Positions 26,364 to 34,823 are shown, counted from the stretch's first letter. The stretch: 64,000 nucleotides of DNA from Kordia sp039026955 (GCA_039026955.1 JBCCLH010000019.1:1-64000); one strand, 5' to 3'. Notes: generated by a model from the letters alone, not told the origin. Made by a program: numbers and translations.

Positions 26364-27146
26364 TTATTGTTGCACCGGAATCGCCGTATTTTGAATCCAC
26401 TTTTGAATAAGTTTTCGATTGGTAGTAATTTCTGCAAAGACATAAATATCACTTTGAAAACATGAAGAAGTTGCTGCTTTTTCAATGAGAACTTTATCAT
26501 CGTAATAGCTTGAGTGTAAGAAGTAGAGTTCTTTGTTTTTGATGAGTACATAGCCTACGTGATTGCTCAATCCTACAAAATACAGACCATCTTTATACAC
26601 TTTATTGAGTGTTGTTTTGAGAGCATCTTGTGAAATGTTTCGGTAGATTTTTAATTCGTTTTTCGGTTGAAGCGTGATGGCTTCATTCAATCCGCCTTGT
26701 TGTGCCATTTTGTAGCGATTCAAGCGAAAGCCTAGATGTTTTAAAGTGGTTGAAACGAAATAACCACAAGCAATTTCACCATCATTTGGAATGTCGGTAT
26801 GTCCATTAAAATCCCAAGGTGTGCCGTACCAATGCGGTACGAGATCATTCAATAATTTGGCATATAAATAGTTCGCGGCAGAGTCAATCGTTTTTTCTTT
26901 ATTTCGTTGCAATTGTCTTGCGAAATAGGAGCGATCTGACTTTATGGATTGTTTGATAGCATTGTACTTTCCTTTAGGATAAAAGTTGAGACTTAACGCA
27001 GTAGAATCAATCGAATTTGGATGGACAATAATCGCAGGTTTGATGTCTGAGGTTGCTACATCAGTTGGAGCTTTTTTTTGCTGCTGAGGCGCATCTGCGC
27101 AAGCGAAACAACAAAGAAGGGTACAAAAGAGAAAAAATCGGTTCAT
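26364..27146 (-). CDS. Lipoprotein with a Cys-His peptidase-like pattern
   Basis: 260 residues. Signal MNRFFLFCTLLCCFACAD has the lipid Cys at 16. The soluble domain has DGEIACGYFVSTTLKHLGF, where the Cys at the start of a helix resembles the NlpC/P60 nucleophile position, followed about 75 residues later by LSNHVGYVLI with a His. This suggests a papain-like cysteine peptidase or amidase, as inference from pattern only. It lies 36 bases below the DUF3810 gene on the same strand. Confidence 0.65.
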   Translation of the reverse strand: MNRFFLFCTLLCCFACADAPQQQKKAPTDVATSDIKPAIIVHPNSIDSTALSLNFYPKGKYNAIKQSIKSDRSYFARQLQRNKEKTIDSAANYLYAKLLNDLVPHWYGTPWDFNGHTDIPNDGEIACGYFVSTTLKHLGFRLNRYKMAQQGGLNEAITLQPKNELKIYRNISQDALKTTLNKVYKDGLYFVGLSNHVGYVLIKNKELYFLHSSYYDDKVLIEKAATSSCFQSDIYVFAEITTNRKLIQKWIQNTAIPVQQ

Positions 27147-27182
27147 ACCTTTTTTAACGAAAAAAAGGATGATTTTCGTATA

Positions 27183-28262
27183 TTATGGAATCAATGTATG
27201 CTTCTTATCGTAATTCACCAACAACGAAACCACATAACTATAGCTTAAAATTCCTTTCGATTGATTGTTTGCTTTCAAAAACTGATCAAACGTAAACTTA
27301 AACAAAGGTTTTAGCGGATTTTTATGCGCTTGCCAGAAGGCGCGAACTTCGTCATAATTCTTCTGAATTCCAGGATTTACCGTTGCTTTCAAACGTTCGT
27401 ATTCGTCTTTATCACGATTGTACACTTCTTTCAAACAATGCCAGGTCATAAAGTTGTAAGCGCCGTATTTAAAATAGATATCATCATTATACAAAGCAGT
27501 CATACAACCAATAAAATTAGCTTCATTTTCTGCTGCAAACCCAACTTGATGCGATTTTTCGTGACAGGCAGTTACCGGAAATTTATACACAGGAATCTTG
27601 CTATTTACTTGGGCTTCGTTCGTAAACGGATTGATATATCCGCTGAATCCCATCGTAGTTAAAAATCCACTATAAATAGAAGTTTTTAGACTTTGGTTTG
27701 TAAACGTAAACATTGGTTCTTTCGCACTAAAATTTTCATAACCATTGATGGTTTTTTCAAAAACTTCACTGGCTGTGTACGGAACATCTACTTTTATGGT
27801 ATCGTTTTGTGTAATTTGAAATTGAACAGCATTGGCTTGCTCGATCACTCTTTCGGTAAAATCCACCAATTCTTCGGTAGTATATTTTCGATCCAATTCT
27901 AAGGATTTATACAAAGGCAATCGATAATAATTCATTCCCCACAACAGATGAAAAGCAAAATATACTACGGTGATGGTAATGTATATTTCAATCAAAATAC
28001 GTTTGTATTGTGTGCGAATCAGACGCCAATTTTTATAAAAGTAGCGAATGATTAAAATGATGCCAATCGTATAAAAAATATCACCTATTGAAAATGGAAT
28101 CCACCCAAAAACAATTCGGAAAAGTTTTGAAATATAGGGATACAATCCGTTGCTGTAATAGGTTTCAACAAACTCGGGATAATAGCTAAGAAATTTAATC
28201 AGAAAGAATTGTATAGGAAAAGAAAGTATCAGTAATAATTTGGTTCTCTTAGTCATAAGCAA
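27183..28262 (-). CDS. DUF3810 membrane protein with HExxH motif
   Basis: 359 residues, N-terminal half with three or four membrane helices (about 9-30, 45-70, 92-108). The soluble half contains a zinc-peptidase HExxH (ACHEKSHQVGF, near residue 234) followed by ENEANFIG, giving the downstream Glu. This fits the DUF3810 family, in which a metallopeptidase role is suspected but not established to my knowledge. Start Met codons at residues 1 and 3 are equally possible. Confidence 0.83.
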   Translation of the reverse strand: MLMTKRTKLLLILSFPIQFFLIKFLSYYPEFVETYYSNGLYPYISKLFRIVFGWIPFSIGDIFYTIGIILIIRYFYKNWRLIRTQYKRILIEIYITITVVYFAFHLLWGMNYYRLPLYKSLELDRKYTTEELVDFTERVIEQANAVQFQITQNDTIKVDVPYTASEVFEKTINGYENFSAKEPMFTFTNQSLKTSIYSGFLTTMGFSGYINPFTNEAQVNSKIPVYKFPVTACHEKSHQVGFAAENEANFIGCMTALYNDDIYFKYGAYNFMTWHCLKEVYNRDKDEYERLKATVNPGIQKNYDEVRAFWQAHKNPLKPLFKFTFDQFLKANNQSKGILSYSYVVSLLVNYDKKHTLIP

Positions 28263-28410
28263 TACGTTTGAACACCACTCGAGAAAATGATGTATAGCTA
28301 ATGTAAAAAAACTAAATCACTATTGCTATGTTCGCGTGATATTTTTGTCATAATCTCATAAATTGTCGAATCTATTTGACAAAAACGCAACAGTTTTTCG
28401 GTCAAACATT

Positions 28411-28418
28411 TATCTTTG
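28411..28418 (+). promoter_or_regulatory. Candidate -7 box of pepD
   Basis: TATCTTTG matches TAnnTTTG and lies 30 bases before the ATG; no clear -33 box is seen at the expected distance. Confidence 0.4.
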
Positions 28419-28448
28419 TTAGAAATTTTTAATTTGTAAAAAAATAGC

Positions 28449-29912
28449 ATGAGTCAAGAAATAAGAACACTAGAACCGAATGCACTTTGGAATAATTTTG
28501 CCAATTTAAATGCCGTCCCAAGACCTTCAAAAAAAGAAGCACGTGTGATTGCTTTTATCAAGAAATTTGGCGAAGATTTAGGCTTAGAAACTTTTGTAGA
28601 TGAAGTTGGAAATGTCATTATTAAAAAGCCAGCAACGTCAGGAATGGAAGATAGAAAAGCCATTGTCATGCAATCGCATTTGGATATGGTACATCAGAAA
28701 AATTCGGATACTGTGTTTGATTTTGATACACAAGGAATTGAAATGTTTGTGGATGGCGATTGGGTAAAAGCGAAAGGAACGACGTTAGGTGCTGATAATG
28801 GGTTAGGTGTCGCAACCATCATGTCTGTATTGCAAAGCAAGGACATTGTGCATCCTGCGTTGGAAGCATTGTTTACCATTGATGAAGAAACAGGTATGAC
28901 AGGTGCCATGGGATTGAAAGGAGGATTGCTAGAAGGAGAAATTTTATTGAATTTAGATACGGAAGAAGACGACGAAATCGGCATTGGTTGTGCAGGAGGA
29001 ATTGACGTTACGGCGACACGTTCGTATGCAGTAGAAGAAACTCCAGAAAACGTAGTTGGGTATGCCCTCAAAATTAGCGGATTGCAAGGCGGACATAGTG
29101 GAATGGACATTCACAAAGGTTTTGGAAATGCCAATGTGTTGATGAATCGCTTGTTGTTTGATGGTTTTGAAAACTTCGGATTGCGTATTGCTGAAATTGA
29201 CGGAGGAAGTTTGCGAAATGCGATTCCAAGAGAAAGCGTTGCCACAGTTGTTGTGGACAAAGTACACCAAGAAGCGTTTGAATTTGAAATGCAAACGCAC
29301 ATCAATACGATCAAAAAAGAATTTGCAAGTATTGAAGAAGAATTAGAAATTGAGTGCACGGTTACGGAAACACCTGTTGGTGTGATGGAATTGGGCGTGC
29401 AAGAAGGCATTACGCGTTCGTTATATGCAGCGCACAACGGAGTTTTTCGCATGAGTCCTGATATTGCAGACTTGGTAGAAACGTCTAACAATATTGCACG
29501 TGTGATTGTAAAAGATGGCGAAATTAAAGTAGGTTGTTTGACGCGTTCTTCTGTAGAAAGCGGTAAAATGGATTTAGCCACAAAACTAAGAGCTACGTTT
29601 GAACTTTCAGGTTGCGAAGTAGAATTCTCAGGTTCCTATCCAGGTTGGGCACCAAACATGAATGCTTCGATCTTACCAGTAATGGTGAATTTATACAAAG
29701 AATTAAACGATGGCGCGGAACCACATGTAGCGGCGTGTCACGCAGGATTGGAGTGTGGAATTTTAGGAACCAATTATCCAGACATGGAAATGATTAGTTT
29801 TGGTCCAAACATTCTCGGAGCACATTCACCTGACGAGCGTGCGAGCATTTCTTCGTCACAAAAATATTGGAAATACGTAGTGGAAATTCTAAAGAACATT
29901 CCGAAGAAATAA
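28449..29912 (+). CDS. pepD: Aminoacyl-histidine dipeptidase (cytosol nonspecific dipeptidase)
   Basis: M20-family zinc dipeptidase, cytoplasmic, 487 residues. Visible metal and catalytic motifs: QSHLDMV (75-81, His77), GADNGLGVA (114-122, bridging Asp116) and DEETGMTGA (145-153, catalytic and metal Glu). The lid domain contains GLQGGHSGMDI, and the final metal His is in GAHSPDE near the C-terminus. Length is normal for PepD. It cleaves Xaa-His and other dipeptides. Single gene. Confidence 0.95.
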   Translation: MSQEIRTLEPNALWNNFANLNAVPRPSKKEARVIAFIKKFGEDLGLETFVDEVGNVIIKKPATSGMEDRKAIVMQSHLDMVHQKNSDTVFDFDTQGIEMFVDGDWVKAKGTTLGADNGLGVATIMSVLQSKDIVHPALEALFTIDEETGMTGAMGLKGGLLEGEILLNLDTEEDDEIGIGCAGGIDVTATRSYAVEETPENVVGYALKISGLQGGHSGMDIHKGFGNANVLMNRLLFDGFENFGLRIAEIDGGSLRNAIPRESVATVVVDKVHQEAFEFEMQTHINTIKKEFASIEEELEIECTVTETPVGVMELGVQEGITRSLYAAHNGVFRMSPDIADLVETSNNIARVIVKDGEIKVGCLTRSSVESGKMDLATKLRATFELSGCEVEFSGSYPGWAPNMNASILPVMVNLYKELNDGAEPHVAACHAGLECGILGTNYPDMEMISFGPNILGAHSPDERASISSSQKYWKYVVEILKNIPKK

Positions 29913-29971
29913 AGCGATCTAAAAGTGTAGAGTTCATTTTTTTTCATAACAATTTGAAAGTCAGTATAATG

Positions 29972-29998
29972 GGATTCTGAGTCAAGCTCAGAATGACG
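29972..29998. repeat. Short palindromic GAATGACG-type repeat
   Basis: GATTCTGAGTCAAGCTCAGAATGACG contains TTCTGAG/CTCAGAA. The same type is seen at 58819-58843 and, in another orientation, at 50716-50742. It is an intergenic repeat. Confidence 0.6.
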
Positions 29999-30033
29999 TC
30001 CGTAAAGACCTTTTAGATAACCTTGTATAAAAT

Positions 30034-30082
30034 AGCTTGCAGTGAAAATTCTATTTCGAATCTTCACTGCAAGCTGTTTATT
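30034..30082. terminator. Perfect 13-bp hairpin between pepD and a precursor
   Basis: AGCTTGCAGTGAA (30034-30046) and TTCACTGCAAGCT (30063-30075), then GTTTATTTTT. It lies between convergent genes and can serve both. Confidence 0.75.
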
Positions 30083-30099
30083 TTTAATTAGAATTCGTA

Positions 30100-30330
30100 T
30101 TATGCAGAAGCTCCGTTGCGCGGATTCGCATTTGCATTTTGTTGTTCAAAAGGAACTACTTGGCAACCATCTTCTTTAAACGTATCAAAGCAACCATCTT
30201 CACATTCTGTCTTCTTACTCACACAATATGGATGTTCTGTAGTGTCATTTGTTCCTCCCATAAGATGCTGCTGTGCTACAGCTGAAATTTTCTGTTTTCT
30301 AAGTTGTAATAAGATTTTCTTTTTTTTCAT
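30100..30330 (-). CDS. GG-leader cysteine-containing peptide precursor
   Basis: 76 residues from ATG 30330; the 27-base upstream extension is rejected because this Met starts the leader. MKKKKILLQLRKQKISAVAQ ends at LMGG (22-25). The core has four Cys in its first half (PYCVSKKTECEDGCFDTFKE... GC) and an Asn-rich, Cys-free tail. The gene shares an upstream 19-bp block and leader with the damaged paralogue 280 bases away, so they arose by tandem duplication. No maturation enzyme is nearby. Confidence 0.75.
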   Translation of the reverse strand: MKKKKILLQLRKQKISAVAQQHLMGGTNDTTEHPYCVSKKTECEDGCFDTFKEDGCQVVPFEQQNANANPRNGASA

Positions 30331-30388
30331 GATCACTAATTTTAAGGTTAATAGCACTTTAAAAATAAACTAAATTTTAGCAAAAGTG

Positions 30389-30407
30389 TTACGGTTATAC
30401 CTTCAAA
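30389..30407 (-). promoter_or_regulatory. 19-bp block conserved upstream of two precursors, copy 1
   Basis: TTACGGTTATACCTTCAAA (as read on +) is identical to 30673-30691. Each copy lies 59-60 bases before the start codon on the minus strand. It may be promoter or operator sequence, or simply the conserved part of the duplication. Confidence 0.5.
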
Positions 30408-30452
30408 ATGAAGTGTTTACTGCGGTGTTTTTTCTGTAGCAAACGATTATCC

Positions 30453-30613
30453 TTACCAGGCTATAGTTGTAAAGCATACTTCTCCGCATAAGATTTCCAA
30501 GGTAATACAATCTTTATCAAGATCGGTAAGGCCTTTTCCAGCATTCAGCGTTTGTCGTGTTACTGCGGAAATTTTCTGTTTTGTAAGTCGTAAAGAGATG
30601 TTCTTTTTTTCAT
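30453..30613 (-). pseudogene. Frameshifted GG-type peptide precursor
   Basis: The ATG at 30611-30613 is in the same position relative to the upstream block as in the intact paralogue. It is followed by seven A residues, and translation stops after 17 codons. With one more A the reading becomes MKKKNISLRLTKQKISAV, a normal leader, and runs to the stop at 30453 (54 residues). The double-Gly site is altered (LNAGKG) and only three Cys remain. So it is probably a decaying gene, or one switched by slippage in the A tract. A single sequencing error would give the same appearance. Confidence 0.6.
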
Positions 30614-30672
30614 AATAAAAGGTTTTAAAATTAAAATTCATCTTAAAGTTACATGAAATTGGAATCAAACTT

Positions 30673-30691
30673 TTACGGTTATACCTTCAAA
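30673..30691 (-). promoter_or_regulatory. 19-bp block conserved upstream of two precursors, copy 2
   Basis: Exact copy of 30389-30407, placed 60 bases before the ATG of the frameshifted precursor. Confidence 0.5.
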
Positions 30692-30718
30692 GTGAACGTG
30701 CTAAAGCCCTTTACATAC

Positions 30719-30747
30719 AAAAAGCCCTCATGAGATTGAGCGCTTTT
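30719..30747 (-). terminator. Terminator after the 30769 precursor
   Basis: On the minus strand, AAAAGCGCTCA and TGAGGGCTTTTT pair with one mismatch around a 6-base loop, ending in T residues. Confidence 0.65.
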
Positions 30748-30768
30748 GTAAAACTAGAAAACTTTTGT

Positions 30769-30993
30769 CTAACATGCAGGTCCTTTCCAACTGATCGTAC
30801 AAGGTTCACATTTTGAAATAGCCGTTTCAGGTCTCGGATCTGATGGAAGTGGTGCGCAAGGCAATTGACTTTGACAACCTGCCGCAAAGGTGTTTACTGT
30901 CATCGTTGTTGTTGCGCCACCGTTTACTAATCTAGCTTTTAAGGAAGAAATGGTTTGCTTCTTCAAGGTGAGTGTTTTGATCTGTTTTTTCAT
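30769..30993 (-). CDS. GG-leader cysteine-containing peptide precursor
   Basis: 74 residues from ATG 30993, the Met that opens the leader MKKQIKTLTLKKQTISSLKA; an upstream Met is in poorly coding sequence. The leader ends LVNGG (22-26). The core begins with a Thr run (ATTTMTVNTF) and has five Cys in the rest, with Pro-rich spacing. The leader fits the KLxLxKxTISxL pattern well. It has its own terminator and sits third in a same-strand row of precursor genes. Confidence 0.75.
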   Translation of the reverse strand: MKKQIKTLTLKKQTISSLKARLVNGGATTTMTVNTFAAGCQSQLPCAPLPSDPRPETAISKCEPCTISWKGPAC

Positions 30994-31130
30994 CTGAAAT
31001 ATAATTTTTTGTTTCATTGCAAATATCTTTCAGACTACAGATTTTCAAAACAGGAAAAGAAATAAGAATAGCGCCGTGTTTTTCCTTGTGAAAAAGCCCC
31101 TTTTTGATACAAAGAGATTTTTTGAAATAA

Positions 31131-31159
31131 AAAAGCTCTTCGGAATGGAAGAGCTTTTA
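31131..31159 (-). terminator. Terminator after the cyclophilin-FKBP gene
   Basis: AAAAGCTCTTC and GAAGAGCTTTT form a perfect 11-bp stem with a 6-base loop just below the stop codon at 31182 on the minus strand. Confidence 0.75.
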
Positions 31160-31181
31160 TAAATTTTTTTGAATACAATTT

Positions 31182-32450
31182 TTATCTTGAAGTATCTATT
31201 TCTACAAGTTCAATATCAAATACCAAGTTTGAATTCGCAGGAATTGGTCCGTAGTTACGCGAACCGTATCCTAAATACGAAGGCACAAATACTTTTGCTT
31301 TTTCTCCAACTTTCATGCGTAATAAAGCTTCTTTAAAAGCAGGAACTAAAGTTGCACTGGTATTGTAAATAGTGGAAAAAGGTGCATAGGCTCCTTGTGC
31401 TTCTGCCGCTTCACTGTACAATCCCGCTTTTTGCGCTTCTTCTTTATACGTTGTGTAGAATACTTTTCCGCTTTCAAAAGCACCAATACAATTTACTTTT
31501 ACATAATTGGAAGCGTTTGGTTTTACGCCAGAAGCACTTTTTTGAGTCGTCACCATCACCATTCCTGTTGGCGATTCAAACATTTCTCCTAAGTCTTTGT
31601 TCGTTTTCACGAAGTTTGCAATAGCGTCTTTAGCTTGCTCTTTTGCTTTTGCGTTGATTTCTTCCGTAATTTTTTGCTGGAATTCACGATACCTGTTTAT
31701 AAGATTTGGCTCTTCATCTGTAAATACTTTTACCGCATCAAACGCTTTGGCTTCATCACCTACGCGGATAATATTTACTTCTGTCATCAATACATCTTCC
31801 AAAGGCTTGTTAGAACCTGCTGCTACAGCAACATTTGAAATACTATCTTGAATTTCAATTCCTTTTACCAATTGTCCAAATACAGAGTGACAGCTCACGC
31901 GTGGTCTTTCACAAGGTTTTGGATTTCCAGCGCCATCAAGCGGATCTAAACTTGGATAAGGAACTTCTGTGATGAAAAATTGACTTCCGTTGGTGTTAAT
32001 TCCGCCAGAATTTGCCATTGATAATACGCCTGGTTTGTCATGCTTTAAATCTTTGTCAAACTCACTTCCAAAACGATATCCTGGACTTCCACTTCCTGTT
32101 CCTGTTGGATCACCACCTTGAATCATAAACTTGTCCATTACTCTATGGAAAGAAACTCCGTTGTAATATGGTTTTCCTTTCATTTCTTCTGGAAGTTTTG
32201 GATGTGTTCCTTCTGCCAATGCAATAAAATTTGCTACCGTTACAGGTACTTTTTTATAGAATAATCTAGCTACCATGGTTCCTTTAGTAGTCTTTATTTC
32301 TGCAAAAATTCCGTTTTTATCATCTTGCTCGCCACCATTAGAAGCCACTTCTTTAGAGTCCGCACCTGATTTGTTGTCATTCTTACAAGAGGTAAATCCT
32401 AAAGTAATAACGGCTAGAAATATTGTAATAGTTGTTGTAAATAATCTCAT
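31182..32450 (-). CDS. Lipoprotein peptidyl-prolyl isomerase, cyclophilin plus FKBP domains
   Basis: 422 residues. The lipoprotein signal has Cys22 in LGFTSCKN. A cyclophilin-type domain (about 50-230) contains VSFHRVMDKFMIQGGD, GSQFFITEVPYP and SVFGQLVKG. A helical linker follows (about 235-290). A C-terminal FKBP-like domain (about 320-420) ends SYLGYGSRNYGPIPANSNLVF. It folds envelope proteins at the periplasmic face. It sits directly downstream of gldI with 1 base between, as in other gliding flavobacteria. Confidence 0.93.
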   Translation of the reverse strand: MRLFTTTITIFLAVITLGFTSCKNDNKSGADSKEVASNGGEQDDKNGIFAEIKTTKGTMVARLFYKKVPVTVANFIALAEGTHPKLPEEMKGKPYYNGVSFHRVMDKFMIQGGDPTGTGSGSPGYRFGSEFDKDLKHDKPGVLSMANSGGINTNGSQFFITEVPYPSLDPLDGAGNPKPCERPRVSCHSVFGQLVKGIEIQDSISNVAVAAGSNKPLEDVLMTEVNIIRVGDEAKAFDAVKVFTDEEPNLINRYREFQQKITEEINAKAKEQAKDAIANFVKTNKDLGEMFESPTGMVMVTTQKSASGVKPNASNYVKVNCIGAFESGKVFYTTYKEEAQKAGLYSEAAEAQGAYAPFSTIYNTSATLVPAFKEALLRMKVGEKAKVFVPSYLGYGSRNYGPIPANSNLVFDIELVEIDTSR

Positions 32451-32451
32451 T

Positions 32452-33018
32452 TTAATTCTCTGTTTCTAGGTTTTTGTTGTCTTTTTTTATGTCTAATAAA
32501 GTTATTGTAGATTTTATGGGAATGTTAGTGCCAATTCGTTTGTTATCGCCGTGATATCCGTACGCCACATGCGATGGAAATAGAAACGTAACAGTTTCTC
32601 CTTTTTTCATGAGTTGCAAACCAAAACGTATCCCAGGGACGATTTGTTGTTTGTCCATCACATATTCTTGTACGCCAAGTTCTTCTTTTTTATAAATCAG
32701 ATCGCCTGTGTTTATTTTTGAGATATTAAACTCATATGTTAAGGTGTCTCCTTTTTGTGGAAGATATGCTTCTTGGTCAATTTTTGTATTGTAAAAATAC
32801 CAGAAACCGTTATTGGATGCCAAATACATATTTAGTGAATCTTGTTGAATGTATTTTTGAATATTGGCTTCTTCCATAGCGATTAAAGCTTTGTTCCGTT
32901 CAACAGATTCCTTTAAAAAAGAGCCTGTACTTCTGCTTATAGGTCTCCTTGCTTGTGGTTCTGCACAAGAAACGATAAGCATGCCAAGAATACTGAAAAG
33001 CACAATTTTTTTAAACAT
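32452..33018 (-). CDS. gldI: Gliding motility-associated peptidyl-prolyl isomerase GldI
   Basis: 188-residue FKBP-type lipoprotein. Signal with Cys18 in MLIVSCAEP, a helical segment (30-70), then the FKBP domain with IVPGIRFGLQLMKKGE and FLFPSHVAYGYHGD near 125-162. In Flavobacterium johnsoniae GldI is needed for gliding, which depends on the type IX secretion machinery, so it likely helps fold Gld/Spr proteins. The gene order NrnA-like, gldI, PPIase is conserved and the genes are tightly spaced here. Confidence 0.9.
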   Translation of the reverse strand: MFKKIVLFSILGMLIVSCAEPQARRPISRSTGSFLKESVERNKALIAMEEANIQKYIQQDSLNMYLASNNGFWYFYNTKIDQEAYLPQKGDTLTYEFNISKINTGDLIYKKEELGVQEYVMDKQQIVPGIRFGLQLMKKGETVTFLFPSHVAYGYHGDNKRIGTNIPIKSTITLLDIKKDNKNLETEN

Positions 33019-33022
33019 ATTT

Positions 33023-34036
33023 TTATTTTAATTCGTCTTTGTATGAAGCTAAAATACTGGTGAACTTTTCAGCAGTCGCCTCTAATGATTCTTCACTTCT
33101 TCCTCCCGCAGCATTCGTATGTCCGCCACCATTAAAATGTGCACGGGCAAATTCGTTTACTGAAAAATCACCTTTGGATCGCAATGACATTTTTACGTAC
33201 GGTTCTTGAAGGTTTTCAATAAAAATTGCAGCAAATTTAATGCCTTTTAGTGATAATCCATAATTTACAAACCCTTCTGTATCACCTTTTTTGAAGTCGT
33301 AACGCATTAGTTCTTCTTTACTTAAGGTAATATAGACCGTGTTATAGGCTTCCAATACCACCATATTTTTCAACGCGCAACCTAATAATTGCAAACGACT
33401 TGGATTATTGGTGTCATAAATTGCATTGTGAATCGCAGCATTTTCGGCACCTTTGTCCATCAAATTGGCAATAATTCTGTGTGTGGTACTGGTGGTGGCT
33501 TTAAAGCGAAACGAGCCAGTATCCGTCATGATTCCGGTATACATGCAGGTTGCCATGTCTTTAGTGATGGTTTCTTCATCGCCTAAAAATGTGATAAAGT
33601 TGTACACCATTTCGCAAGTAGAACTCATATTCGTATCCGAATACATATATTTTGCATAATCGGAAGGTTGTTGGTGATGGTCAATCATAACAAAAGTGGC
33701 TTCTGCGGCAGCGACTACCGATTCCATTTCTCCAATACGACTCAAATCATTAAAATCTAACGTAAAAATAACATTGGCGTCGCGTAGTAAGTTTTCTGCA
33801 TATTTTCGGTTGGTATCAAATCGTACTATTTCAGCTTCGCCTGGCATCCATTTTAGAAAATCTGGATAATCATTGGGAGCAATAATTGTAGCGTTATGTT
33901 GTTTGTTTTTCAAGTAATGCCAAAGTGCGAGTGTAGAACCAATAGCGTCACCATCTGGATTTTTATGCGGAATAATGATACTATTTTTGGGTGTTTCTAG
34001 CAGTGTTTGCACACCTTGTATGTCAGCTTCATTCAT
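33023..34036 (-). CDS. DHH-family phosphoesterase (NrnA-like oligoribonuclease/pAp phosphatase)
   Basis: 337 residues from ATG 34036, chosen over a TTG 9 bases upstream. DHH domain motifs: IPHKNPDGDAIGS (22-34), TLDFND (92-97) and the DHH signature at Asp119-His120-His121. The DHHA1 domain carries GGGHTNAAGG near 304-313. Enzymes of this kind degrade nanoRNA and dephosphorylate 3'-phosphoadenosine 5'-phosphate. It starts the gldI operon; ndk is divergent upstream. Confidence 0.92.
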   Translation of the reverse strand: MNEADIQGVQTLLETPKNSIIIPHKNPDGDAIGSTLALWHYLKNKQHNATIIAPNDYPDFLKWMPGEAEIVRFDTNRKYAENLLRDANVIFTLDFNDLSRIGEMESVVAAAEATFVMIDHHQQPSDYAKYMYSDTNMSSTCEMVYNFITFLGDEETITKDMATCMYTGIMTDTGSFRFKATTSTTHRIIANLMDKGAENAAIHNAIYDTNNPSRLQLLGCALKNMVVLEAYNTVYITLSKEELMRYDFKKGDTEGFVNYGLSLKGIKFAAIFIENLQEPYVKMSLRSKGDFSVNEFARAHFNGGGHTNAAGGRSEESLEATAEKFTSILASYKDELK

Positions 34037-34131
34037 GCGTTTCAATTCTGTAATTTCGTCCTAAATTCTATAAAAACGATGAAGATTGCAGGTCTTCTTT
34101 TTTCATAGCAGGCTAATATACTAAAATAGGC

Positions 34132-34161
34132 TTGTAAATAAATTGTATTTGTGTACTTTTG
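34132..34161 (+). promoter_or_regulatory. Canonical promoter of ndk
   Basis: TTG (34132-34134), exactly 19 bases, TACTTTTG (34154-34161): a full match to the Bacteroidota -33/-7 consensus. The ATG is 60 bases downstream. Confidence 0.75.
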
Positions 34162-34221
34162 CACCGAAAATCGAAGATGATTTTTAAAAACTAGAATTTA
34201 TAACAAATTACTTATACTATA

Positions 34222-34641
34222 ATGGCTGGAAAAAGAACTTTTACCATGATCAAGCCTGATGCTGTAGAAAATGGACACATCGGAGCTATTTTAGAAAAAA
34301 TTACTGCTTCAGGATTTAATATCGTTGCAATGAAGTTAACACAGTTAAGCAAGCGTGATGCGCAAGAGTTTTACGCAATTCACAAAGAGCGACCTTTCTT
34401 TGGCGAGTTGGTAGAATTTATGACAAGAGGTCCAATTGTTGCTGCAATTTTAGAAAAAGAGAATGCAGTAAGCGATTTTAGAACTTTGATCGGAGCTACA
34501 AATCCTGCGGAAGCTGCAGAAGGAACTATTAGAAACTTATATGCAACTTCTATCGGAGAGAATGCAGTTCACGGTTCTGACAGTGATGAAAATGCAGCTA
34601 TTGAAGGTGCATTTCACTTTTCAGGAAGAGAGACATTTTAA
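34222..34641 (+). CDS. ndk: Nucleoside diphosphate kinase
   Basis: 139 residues, full length. Transfers phosphate from ATP to nucleoside diphosphates through the phospho-His, here His117 in NAVHGSDS. Lys11 in TMIKPDAV, the ERPFF loop (56-60) and NLYATS (105-110) are also family marks. Single gene with a strong promoter and a terminator at 34730-34765. In related genomes ndk lies beside the DHH gene on one side and DUF721/recF on the other; here an accessory stretch follows it instead. Confidence 0.97.
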   Translation: MAGKRTFTMIKPDAVENGHIGAILEKITASGFNIVAMKLTQLSKRDAQEFYAIHKERPFFGELVEFMTRGPIVAAILEKENAVSDFRTLIGATNPAEAAEGTIRNLYATSIGENAVHGSDSDENAAIEGAFHFSGRETF

Positions 34642-34715
34642 GTTTAGAGCGCTTCGCTTTTAGAGTGTTAGAATCGGCTACGCCTGTTAGACCGCTTTCG
34701 CTCTTAGACTTTTTT
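34642..34715. repeat. Degenerate TTTTAGA / GCTTCGC repeat run, copy 1
   Basis: Directly after ndk, short units of the form TTAGA followed by CGCTTCGC or CGCTTTCGC recur (GTTTAGAGCGCTTCGC, TTTTAGAGTGTTAGAATC, GTTAGACCGCTTTCGC, CTTAGAC). The same type is found at 50461-50610. Confidence 0.55.
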
Positions 34716-34729
34716 GAAAATATATTTTG

Positions 34730-34765
34730 AATAGCGTGAGTTTTTGGACTTGCGCTATTTTTTTA
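34730..34765 (+). terminator. Terminator of ndk
   Basis: AATAGCG and CGCTATT, with an internal AGT/ACT pair, followed by a T run. Confidence 0.65.
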
Positions 34766-34794
34766 TTATTATAATGTTTATAATCATTGTAACA

Positions 34795-34823
34795 GTTGTC
34801 ACAAGTCTGAGACTTGTGACAGC
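34795..34823. repeat. 29-bp palindromic repeat, family 2 copy 1
   Basis: GTTGTCACAAGTCTGAGACTT then GTGACAGC: near-perfect hairpin (TGTCACAAGTCT/AGACTTGTGACA). An almost identical copy is at 36051-36079, bracketing the esterase gene. Confidence 0.8.

Noticed and set aside
30614..30668. Upstream Met of the 30453 frame as a real start
   Set aside because: The added sequence is leader DNA shared with the paralogue, whose start codon corresponds to 30613.
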